Positions 15,447 through 22,071 of a stretch of DNA of 47,097 nt are shown piece after piece. The translations under genes and the position numbers were made by a program. Within the stretch, counting starts at the first letter, position 1; every line of letters begins with the position of its first letter. The stretch lies in contig CAMFVQ010000052.1 in NCBI GenBank assembly GCA_945992255.1, positions 1-47,097 on the forward strand, read 5' to 3'. Under the pieces are notes generated by a model. The model was not told the DNA's origin. It saw only the letters and a list, made by a program, of their open reading frames with translations, and did no database searches. Source of the DNA: an uncultured Clostridia bacterium (lineage in GTDB: Bacteria > Bacillota > Clostridia > Christensenellales > UBA3700).

Positions 15447-16321
15447 AAGAGAGTGTAAGACAACTTATTATTGGCTTGTCCACATTTGTGGTATTGATTG
15501 CCATGCTTATCGTAGGCTCTTTCTTGGATTTGAAGATTGCACAAGCTGTTTATATTCCAGGCAACTTTTTTAGTGTGATAACCAAGGCCGTGGGCAAAAT
15601 GCCTGCATTCTTGATTATGGCGGCATCGTGCGCTATTTTGGTGCGCTGTGCGCAAAACAAAGAGTGCAACATCGTGCTAAAAAGATTTTTCATAGTGTTG
15701 TATGCTTGTTTGGGACTTGTGTCGGCAATGTTCGGATTTTTGGATTGTGTAGCGCTCATATTTAAGAAAACTGCCCAACAATATCTTGTTGCACTTTTGT
15801 GTGCAGGATTTGTGTACGTGTTGTTTATGACCGACATATCCAAGTTTTGTAAGCAGGAGTTCGAGAGATACAAAAAGTGGGCATTCAGCGTATGTATCAT
15901 TGTAGGAATTGTGGCGGTTGTCACATATTCTATGAAGTTTATTTGCCAAAGAGCTTCACTTGTTGACATTTTGGAAAATGGCGCAGTTTTTTCGCCTTGG
16001 TATCATATCACCAAATTCAAGGGTGGTTGGGCAATGCCTGACAACCGCACGGCACTGGCATTTACTGGTTGGATAATGCTCACTTTGACCAAAATTCATC
16101 CACGTATGGCAGGAAAGGAATTGGCATTTGACCTTGCCAACATTGCATTTATATTGTTGATTATGGCAGGGAATTTTATCAGTGGCATTTACTATTTGAG
16201 CGATATTGCGATTGGTGGACTGATTGGTTTTACCATTACACTCATAGTAAAATTGCTTGCGTTTGGCCCTGACGGCGACAGAATTGCATTGTCAGAAAGG
16301 AATATATTGAACAAACTATGA
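15443..16321 (+). CDS. Catalytically degenerate PAP2-like membrane protein
   Basis: Membrane protein of 292 residues, clearly a paralogue of the PAP2 protein before it. The N-termini match in pattern (SFLDLKIAQAV against SFFDLKLSQAI), and K165 falls at the same position. Every catalytic motif is altered. Motif 1 has Ser instead of Arg at 172, PSGH has become PDNR at 199-202, and the SR of motif 3 has become GN with its catalytic His replaced by Tyr (Y250). The reading frame is intact and the fold segments remain, so this is a pseudo-enzyme rather than a broken gene. It starts with GTG at 15443, overlapping the previous stop by 4 bases, with AAGGAG and GAGG upstream. It may regulate or pair with the active copy. 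Confidence 0.8.
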   Translation: MKESVRQLIIGLSTFVVLIAMLIVGSFLDLKIAQAVYIPGNFFSVITKAVGKMPAFLIMAASCAILVRCAQNKECNIVLKRFFIVLYACLGLVSAMFGFLDCVALIFKKTAQQYLVALLCAGFVYVLFMTDISKFCKQEFERYKKWAFSVCIIVGIVAVVTYSMKFICQRASLVDILENGAVFSPWYHITKFKGGWAMPDNRTALAFTGWIMLTLTKIHPRMAGKELAFDLANIAFILLIMAGNFISGIYYLSDIAIGGLIGFTITLIVKLLAFGPDGDRIALSERNILNKL

Positions 16322-17934
16322 TAGTACAAGATTTTGATATGTCAATGTATGATTTTTTCAAGGCTTGCACCAAGGACAATCCCAAGTCTAACAAGATTTG
16401 GCACTTTTGGGGCAAAAGCATTGTGCGTGAAAATTTCGTGCAGGAAGTGGAGAATTTTGCAGGATACTTGATGAGCATAGGTGTGCAAAAAGGCGACAAT
16501 GTCATATTGTGTCTTAGCAATATTCCCAATGCGATAGTTTGTTTTTATGCTATCAATCGTGCTGGGGCAATCGCCAACATTGTTCATCCGCTTATACCAT
16601 CAGACAAGCTGAGCGAAATGGTAGATGAGATGAAGCCAAAAGCTATCATTTTGTTCGATGAGTTTTATGGAAAATATGCCGATTGGATAGAAAAGTCGGA
16701 CAACAATGTCGTGTTGTGTAGCGCAGGCGACTATTTGCCAAAGATTTTCAAGTTCTTTTATGGCTTGCATGTTGACCACAACTTGACCAAGCCAAACAGC
16801 ACCAATGTGGTCAAATATCGTGATATTGGCAAATATCTTGCTCCTAGTGTAGATGTCAAAGGTGATGATATTGCGGTGTATATGCACAGCGGTGGCACTT
16901 GTGGCAAAGCAAAAACTGTGCTTATGTCCAACTATGCTTTCAATCATTTGACTGACAATATTATGAGTTGGTACAAAGTGGACAACAATGATGCAATGTT
17001 GATGGTTTTGCCAATTTTCCATACCTATGGCTTGGGTGTGTGTATGCATACAACAATGTGCAGTGGTATGAGAGTTGTGCTTATGCCAAAATTTAAGGCA
17101 TCCACGGCGTGTTATTTGTTGGGCAGATACAAGGTTACTTATATGGCAGGCGTGCCTTATATGTATACCAAAATGCTCTCGAGCGGTAAGTTCTGCGGCA
17201 AGAAAATCGCTAGACTAAAAGCTTGCTTTTGTGGGGGCGACAAGGTGTCTGAGAACACCAAAATACAATTCAGAGATGCAATGCAAAAGGCTGGCAACAA
17301 TATTTTGCTGAGCGAGGGATATGGATTGACTGAGGCTTGCGTATGTTCTATCAACACGATGAGCTTGTACAAGCCAAACTCTATCGGCAGACCGCTCCCT
17401 AGTATGCAGTTCGGCATCATTGATGAGCAAAAACAATTCTTGCCACCGCTAGAAAAAGGCGAAATCGTAATAACAGGTACAACACTGATGAAAGGCTACT
17501 ATGACCACAGCGAAGAGAGAGGAACATTCTTCTATGATGAGCAAGGCACTAAGTGGTTGAGAAGCGGTGATGTGGGATATATCGATGAAGATGGCAACGT
17601 TTTCTTTACGGACAGACTAAAAAGATTGGTCAAGATATCCGGAGTGAACGTTTTTCCAAAAGAGGTTGAGAACATAGTAAATGAACTTGACAGCGTGCAA
17701 TCTTGCTGTATGGTAGAAACTACCTTGAAAGGCAAGACAGCAACAAAATTGTATGTAGTAAAAGACAAGTCGTGTTTGTTGTCTAACAAACAAGTCGAAC
17801 AACAAATATTGGACGAAATAGGTTGCAAACTTATGAAGTTTAGCAAACCAAGGGTAATCGAATTCATAGACAAATTGCCCATGACGCCTATCGGCAAGGT
17901 TGACTTTATGGCGTTGCAACATATGACAAAATAA
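16318..17934 (+). CDS. AMP-forming acyl-CoA synthetase/ligase family protein
   Basis: Adenylate-forming enzyme of 538 residues in the ANL superfamily, cytoplasmic. The phosphate loop is SGGTCGKAK at 191-199. GYGLTEA is at 334-340, and a SGDVGY-DEDG stretch with the hinge TDRLKRLVKISG follows. The catalytic lysine is K527 in PIGKVD. Such enzymes activate a carboxylic acid, often a fatty acid, to acyl-AMP and then to a thioester. The ATG overlaps the previous stop (ATGA), so it is translationally coupled to the PAP2 pair. With lipid-phosphatase-type neighbours, a fatty acid or lipid precursor is a reasonable but unproven substrate. Confidence 0.87.
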   Translation: MIVQDFDMSMYDFFKACTKDNPKSNKIWHFWGKSIVRENFVQEVENFAGYLMSIGVQKGDNVILCLSNIPNAIVCFYAINRAGAIANIVHPLIPSDKLSEMVDEMKPKAIILFDEFYGKYADWIEKSDNNVVLCSAGDYLPKIFKFFYGLHVDHNLTKPNSTNVVKYRDIGKYLAPSVDVKGDDIAVYMHSGGTCGKAKTVLMSNYAFNHLTDNIMSWYKVDNNDAMLMVLPIFHTYGLGVCMHTTMCSGMRVVLMPKFKASTACYLLGRYKVTYMAGVPYMYTKMLSSGKFCGKKIARLKACFCGGDKVSENTKIQFRDAMQKAGNNILLSEGYGLTEACVCSINTMSLYKPNSIGRPLPSMQFGIIDEQKQFLPPLEKGEIVITGTTLMKGYYDHSEERGTFFYDEQGTKWLRSGDVGYIDEDGNVFFTDRLKRLVKISGVNVFPKEVENIVNELDSVQSCCMVETTLKGKTATKLYVVKDKSCLLSNKQVEQQILDEIGCKLMKFSKPRVIEFIDKLPMTPIGKVDFMALQHMTK

Positions 17935-17943
17935 GGAGAAAAA

Positions 17944-19503
17944 ATGACAACAAATAGACCATTGGCATTGGTATTTGATCTTGGCACTCAGTCCACAAGA
18001 GCTTTGTTTTTTGACAAACAAGGTGAACTTGTGTACAAAGCGCAAGTGGAAGAGAAACTCATAATTGGTAAAAGTAACGGCTATGCAGAAAAAGACACTC
18101 GCTTGTTTTATGAAGGGGTCAAAGCTGTATGCAAAATTGTGAGAGAAAACCAACCAAAACTTTTGGACGATGTGGTATCAATCACGGTTACATCAATCCG
18201 TAACACCGTGGTATTTTTGGACGAAAAAGGAGAGCCAACTCGCAACACTATTATGTGGCTGGACAAACGAGAAGTTGAGTGTCCTGAAAAGTTGCCTCTT
18301 TTGAATAGATTTCTATATTTTTTGGTAGGTATGAGCGAAAGTGTACGTGTGACTCGCAAAACTTGTGCCACCAACTGGGTGAGAGTAAACCAACCTGATA
18401 TTTGGGAAAAGACAGCCAAAGTCGTTATGCCAGCGACCTACGTCAATTTCAAAATAACAGGTAGACTAGCTGACAGCGATGCAGGCATAGCTTGCAAAGT
18501 GCCATTTGACTACAAAAATCGCCGTTGGCAAACAACAAAATCACTCAATTATCCAATTTTTGGTTGTACAATCGACAGAATGTGCGAGCTGGTAGAGCCT
18601 GGCGACATAATCGGATATGTGACCGAACAATGTGCGGCAGAAACTGGACTGAGGGCAGGTATTCCGCTTGTTGCGACAGGTACTGACAAAGGCTGTGAGT
18701 CTTTGGGCGTTGGCGCTGTCAATTCTAAGATTGCGGCAATATCGCTAGGCACTGCATCATCTATCGAGATTTGCACGGACAAGTATGTCGAGCCTGAGAG
18801 CTTTATGCCGGCATATCCAGCAGTCATCAAAGGAAAATTCAATCCCGAAATCCAAATTTTTAGAGGATTTTGGATGGTAAGTTGGTTCAAAGAGCAATTC
18901 GCTTTGTATGAACAAGTCGAAGCCGAGAAAACAGGTGAAAAGGTAGAGGTAGTCCTCGATAGGAAGCTCAGCAGTGTGCCTGCAGGATGTCACGGACTTA
19001 TTTTGCAACCATTCTGGGGACCTGGACTTAAAAATCCTGAGGCAAAAGGCTCAATGATTGGATTTACAGATTTACATACAAGAGAATATATGTACAGAGC
19101 TATTATCGAGGGTATTTGCTATGGATTGCTCGATGGACTCAATACTATGACCACTCGTGCAAAAATTGATGTAGAAAGGCTCGCTCTATCAGGCGGTGGC
19201 TCACAAAGCAATGTGGTATGCCAAATCGTTGCGGATATATTCGGCAAACCTGTGTATAGGGTGCAAACTTACGAAACTAGCGGACTTGGCGGAGCAATGC
19301 TCAGCTTTGTGGGGGTGGGCGAGTTCAAAGATGTTGATGAAGCATTGGCAAAAATGCGACATGTCAAAGATGAATTCGTACCAAACCCCGAGACTCATGC
19401 AACTTATCACGAATTCTATGACAGGGTATACCGCAGAATGTACAGATATATGAGACCATTGTATGATCAGTTGTATGATATATTGGGTGAAAATAAGAAA
19501 TAG
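17944..19503 (+). CDS. FGGY-family carbohydrate kinase
   Basis: Cytoplasmic kinase of 519 residues in the glycerol/xylulose/gluconate kinase family. The N-terminal nucleotide-binding segment LVFDLGTQSTRALFFD, the catalytic-base region GTDKGCESLG (D248) and the C-terminal ATP-site segment SGGGSQSN are all present. Ribosome site AAGGAG follows the ligase stop and the ATG is 9 bases after that stop. The family includes glycerol kinase, but the substrate here cannot be read from sequence. Clustering with PAP2 proteins and an acyl ligase is unusual for a sugar-catabolic kinase and hints at a polyol or glycerol unit in lipid metabolism. Confidence 0.87.
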   Translation: MTTNRPLALVFDLGTQSTRALFFDKQGELVYKAQVEEKLIIGKSNGYAEKDTRLFYEGVKAVCKIVRENQPKLLDDVVSITVTSIRNTVVFLDEKGEPTRNTIMWLDKREVECPEKLPLLNRFLYFLVGMSESVRVTRKTCATNWVRVNQPDIWEKTAKVVMPATYVNFKITGRLADSDAGIACKVPFDYKNRRWQTTKSLNYPIFGCTIDRMCELVEPGDIIGYVTEQCAAETGLRAGIPLVATGTDKGCESLGVGAVNSKIAAISLGTASSIEICTDKYVEPESFMPAYPAVIKGKFNPEIQIFRGFWMVSWFKEQFALYEQVEAEKTGEKVEVVLDRKLSSVPAGCHGLILQPFWGPGLKNPEAKGSMIGFTDLHTREYMYRAIIEGICYGLLDGLNTMTTRAKIDVERLALSGGGSQSNVVCQIVADIFGKPVYRVQTYETSGLGGAMLSFVGVGEFKDVDEALAKMRHVKDEFVPNPETHATYHEFYDRVYRRMYRYMRPLYDQLYDILGENKK

Positions 19504-19580
19504 TATAAAATGTATAATATCAATAGGCAAACGCTCAAATAGAAGTAGGAATATTGTCTAGCAAATCTTTATAATAAACA

Positions 19581-19610
19581 AAAAAACAACCACTCTTGCA
19601 GTGGTTGTTT
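19581..19610 (-). terminator. Terminator between the convergent FGGY kinase and spoVG genes
   Basis: AACAACCACT (19585-19594) and AGTGGTTGTT (19600-19609) form a 10-bp stem with a 5-base loop. On the minus strand it ends in a long T run, so it mainly serves spoVG. On the plus strand a short TTTCGTT tract follows the stem, so it may also stop the FGGY operon. Confidence 0.82.
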
Positions 19611-19658
19611 CGTTAATTGGGTTAAGTGTATTTGTAGGAGGTTTAGAACCAAAGTACA

Positions 19659-19931
19659 CTATTTTTTCAAAACCTCAATCTCTTTGTGATATGCTTCCAA
19701 AATTGCGTCGCTGAGTTGAACTCTTGTGTCGCTGTTGATAGGGTGCGCTATATCCTTAAAAGAGCCATCAGGGGTCTTTCTGCTTGGCATAGCAATGAAT
19801 TCTCCTTCTTGACCTTGGATAATCTTGATATCGTGGATAGCAAAACAATCGTCGATAATGATAGATGCAACACCTATAAGTCGCCTGTCGGCATTGTTGA
19901 TAAGTCGTACTTTAATGTCACTAATTTTCAT
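19659..19931 (-). CDS. spoVG: Septation/sporulation regulator SpoVG
   Basis: Small nucleic-acid-binding regulator of 90 residues, the normal family size. The opening MKISDIKVRL, the central AIHDIKIIQG and the signature FIAMPSRKTPDG followed by DIAHPI are diagnostic. In Bacillus it affects asymmetric septation, and in other Firmicutes it acts as a global regulator. The ATG at 19931 follows GAGG by 8 bases; an upstream in-frame TTG was rejected. It is transcribed away from murC and has its own terminator. Palindromic half-sites overlap its promoter. Confidence 0.95.
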   Translation of the reverse strand: MKISDIKVRLINNADRRLIGVASIIIDDCFAIHDIKIIQGQEGEFIAMPSRKTPDGSFKDIAHPINSDTRVQLSDAILEAYHKEIEVLKK

Positions 19932-19965
19932 AAACAAAACCTCAACTTATATATTTGTTATATTT

Positions 19966-19994
19966 ATTATATACCAATTTTTGGTATATGTCTA
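19966..19994 (-). promoter_or_regulatory. Promoter of spoVG
   Basis: On the minus strand TAGACA (19989-19994) and TATAAT (19966-19971) are separated by 17 bp. The spacer is almost entirely made of the inverted repeats described at 19969-19998. Confidence 0.65.
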
Positions 19995-19998
19995 TACC
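19969..19998. promoter_or_regulatory. Palindromic operator candidate over the spoVG promoter
   Basis: ATATACCAA (19969-19977) and TTGGTATAT (19981-19989) are perfect inverted repeats with a 3-base gap. GGTATA (19983-19988) also pairs with TATACC (19993-19998) across 4 bases. The three alternating half-sites cover the spacer and both core boxes, the arrangement expected for a repressor site. Confidence 0.5.
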
Positions 19999-20073
19999 CA
20001 TTTTTGCGGAAAATTTTCAAATTTTGTTCAAGTTGGGTAAAAATTGTACGAAAATTAGCTTTTTGACAAAATT

Positions 20074-20103
20074 TTGGTCAAAGTCGTTTTGGCGGCATAT
20101 ATT
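20074..20103 (+). promoter_or_regulatory. Promoter of murC (leaderless type)
   Basis: TTGGTC (20074-20079) and TATATT (20098-20103) are 18 bp apart, so transcription should begin at or next to the ATG at 20109. TTTGAC (20062-20067) and GTCAAA (20077-20082) form an inverted repeat over the -35 region. Confidence 0.45.
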
Positions 20104-20108
20104 ATAAT

Positions 20109-21449
20109 ATGTTTGATTTTGGTGAAATAAAGAGAGTGCATTTGATAGGAATTGGGGGAGCGAGTATGCAAAACTTGGCATTTCTCAGTCAAAAATTGGG
20201 AATGAGTGTGAGTGGAAGCGATAGGGAGAATTCGGATACGATAGGCTATTTGCAAAGCAAGAGCATAGAGGCTTATGTCGGAGCTGATTGTAGGGTTGTA
20301 GATAGGGCGGATTTGGTAGTTTTTAGTTCGGCAGTTGGACAAGATGATATAGAGCGTGTTTATGCGCAAAATAGTGGAAAAATTGTCATAGAACGCAAGA
20401 CTTATCTTGGCTTGCTCAGCCAACTTTTTGACAGAGTTGTGTCCGTTGCTGGCAGTCATGGCAAGTCTACAATGTCGGCAATGATAGCTTATGTGATAGG
20501 CAGATTGGGTGGCGATGTTACCACGCATCTAGGGTGCAAGCCTGTGGGTTGGAATGGGTTCTTGTACTCGGACAAACGTGATATTTTGGTGTGTGAAGCG
20601 TGCGAATATCGCCGCAGTTTTTTGGAGTTGGACAGCTATATTGGGGTGATAACTGGGATAGATTATGACCACCCAGATACATATCCAAGCAAGAAAGATT
20701 TGTGTCAAGCATTCGCAACTTTTGGACAAAAAAGCAATATTTTGATAGGGAGTGAACAAGCCAAAAGCATACTCAAAATGCCTTGTATAAGCTATGGATT
20801 TAGCCGTCAAAATGACTATTTTGCAGAGAATATCAAGGAAAATCACGGCAAATATAGTTGTGCTGTGTGCCACCAAGGAGAGCGAGTTGACCTCAACCTT
20901 GGGCTGTATGGCAAACACAATTTGCTCAATGCTTTGGGTGCTGTGGCGGTGTGCAATACGCTTGGATATGATATGACAAGTATTGTGGAAGTTTTGGCGG
21001 ACTTTGGCGGTATAGAGAGGCGATTCGAGTGCAAAGGTAAAATGCCAAGTGGTGCTAGGGTGATAATAGATTATGCTCATCACCCAACGGAAATTGCCGC
21101 TGCTATATCTACCGCCAACAGGTTGGGCAGGGGCAAGGTGTGGACAGTTTTTCAACCGCATACATATTCTCGGACAGCAAGCCTTTTGAATGAGTTTGCA
21201 TGTAGCTTTTATTGGAGTGATGAGATAATTTTACTGCCAACTTTTTCGGCAAGAGAAAGTGAAAATGATGGCAAAAACAGCTTTGATTTGTATCATAAAT
21301 TGTTGGAAAAGGGGCAAGTGTGTGTGTATGCAGAAAATAGGGAAGAAGTCGCAAAATCATTGAAAAAAATGACAAGCAAAGAGGATATTGTGTTGGTGCT
21401 TGGCGCAGGCGATGTCAACAAACTAGCGGATATGTTGGTAGAAAACTGA
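20109..21449 (+). CDS. murC: UDP-N-acetylmuramate--L-alanine ligase
   Basis: Mur ligase adding L-alanine to UDP-MurNAc in peptidoglycan precursor synthesis; 446 residues, normal length, cytoplasmic. The N-terminal Rossmann motif GIGGAS is near residue 14, the ATP loop GSHGKST is at 115-121, and DYAHHP is at 321-326. The ATG at 20109 gives the typical MurC opening two residues before the first beta strand. No Shine-Dalgarno site of good spacing exists; GGCGG lies 13 bases away, and the -10 box nearly touches the start codon. The gene stands alone, away from other mur genes, and opposite spoVG. Confidence 0.95.
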   Translation: MFDFGEIKRVHLIGIGGASMQNLAFLSQKLGMSVSGSDRENSDTIGYLQSKSIEAYVGADCRVVDRADLVVFSSAVGQDDIERVYAQNSGKIVIERKTYLGLLSQLFDRVVSVAGSHGKSTMSAMIAYVIGRLGGDVTTHLGCKPVGWNGFLYSDKRDILVCEACEYRRSFLELDSYIGVITGIDYDHPDTYPSKKDLCQAFATFGQKSNILIGSEQAKSILKMPCISYGFSRQNDYFAENIKENHGKYSCAVCHQGERVDLNLGLYGKHNLLNALGAVAVCNTLGYDMTSIVEVLADFGGIERRFECKGKMPSGARVIIDYAHHPTEIAAAISTANRLGRGKVWTVFQPHTYSRTASLLNEFACSFYWSDEIILLPTFSARESENDGKNSFDLYHKLLEKGQVCVYAENREEVAKSLKKMTSKEDIVLVLGAGDVNKLADMLVEN

Positions 21450-21481
21450 CGGAAAAAAATATAGTATATACTCCACAACAG

Positions 21482-21530
21482 TTTGTCGAAAAATGTCGAA
21501 AATTTAACAATTTTTAATAACAATGTCGAA
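21482..21530 (+). promoter_or_regulatory. Three tandem Spo0A-type boxes
   Basis: TGTCGAA occurs at 21484-21490, 21494-21500 and 21524-21530, always in the same orientation. The first is preceded by TT, giving TTTGTCGAA, an exact match to the extended Bacillus Spo0A box. Start-to-start distances of 10 and 30 bp put all three on one face of the helix. They lie in the non-coding stretch between murC and the unknown gene at 21700. Confidence 0.6.
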
Positions 21531-21607
21531 AAAGTGTATAGAAAAGTGTTATTGATTGTAAAAAATAAGAAATTTTTGTAGAAAATTAAATATTATTCAA
21601 AATTAGC

Positions 21608-21636
21608 TTGCAAAAATAAATTTTTAGGAGTATGAT
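21608..21636 (+). promoter_or_regulatory. Promoter of the 103-residue unknown gene
   Basis: TTGCAA (21608-21613) and TATGAT (21631-21636) are separated by 17 bp. The nearest Spo0A-type box ends 77 bp before the -35 element. Confidence 0.55.
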
Positions 21637-21699
21637 AGAGCTATCACAAAAAAATACAATTGAATATTGATATTGAAAGAACTAGTTTGGAGGAATGAT

Positions 21700-22011
21700 A
21701 TGAACGAGTTAGATTTTTCTATGCACTCTTTGGCAAAAGAAGCCAAAAATCGTCTATGTAGGGAGAGAACAGAATTTGAATTGTACCTTGCAACGTGTAC
21801 AGCACTGCAAGATGAAATTATGTATGAGAAAGTTTGTCAAATGATGACAAGCAAAACGCCAATATGCAATCCTATCGACAGATTGATAGATAAATCCAAA
21901 TTTAGACAAGGCGATGAGGCTATGAAACAAAAAATGGTGCTTGATATGTCCAAAAAGTATATAAAGATGAAAAGAAAATTTTACGACGAGTCCAATCATA
22001 ATAGGGGTTAG
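21700..22011 (+). CDS. Small protein of unknown function behind Spo0A boxes
   Basis: Hypothetical soluble protein of 103 residues, predicted mostly helical and rich in Lys, Glu and Met. It has four cysteines and no signal peptide or membrane helix. I recognise no family. Ribosome site GGAGG lies a few bases before the ATG at 21700, which makes this start more likely than an in-frame ATG at 21667. It lies upstream of pcrA, which has its own promoter overlapping this gene's end. Three Spo0A-type boxes upstream suggest expression at the onset of sporulation. Confidence 0.72.
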   Translation: MNELDFSMHSLAKEAKNRLCRERTEFELYLATCTALQDEIMYEKVCQMMTSKTPICNPIDRLIDKSKFRQGDEAMKQKMVLDMSKKYIKMKRKFYDESNHNRG

Positions 22012-22015
22012 GCGG

Positions 22016-22044
22016 TTGAAAAATATCTGGTAATATGGTATAAT
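22016..22044 (+). promoter_or_regulatory. Promoter of pcrA-ligA
   Basis: TTGAAA (22016-22021) and TATAAT (22039-22044) are 17 bp apart, starting 5 bases after the stop codon of the preceding small gene. GGAGG then precedes the pcrA ATG. Confidence 0.78.
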
Positions 22045-22071
22045 TTTTTCACCAACAATTTTGGAGGAAAA

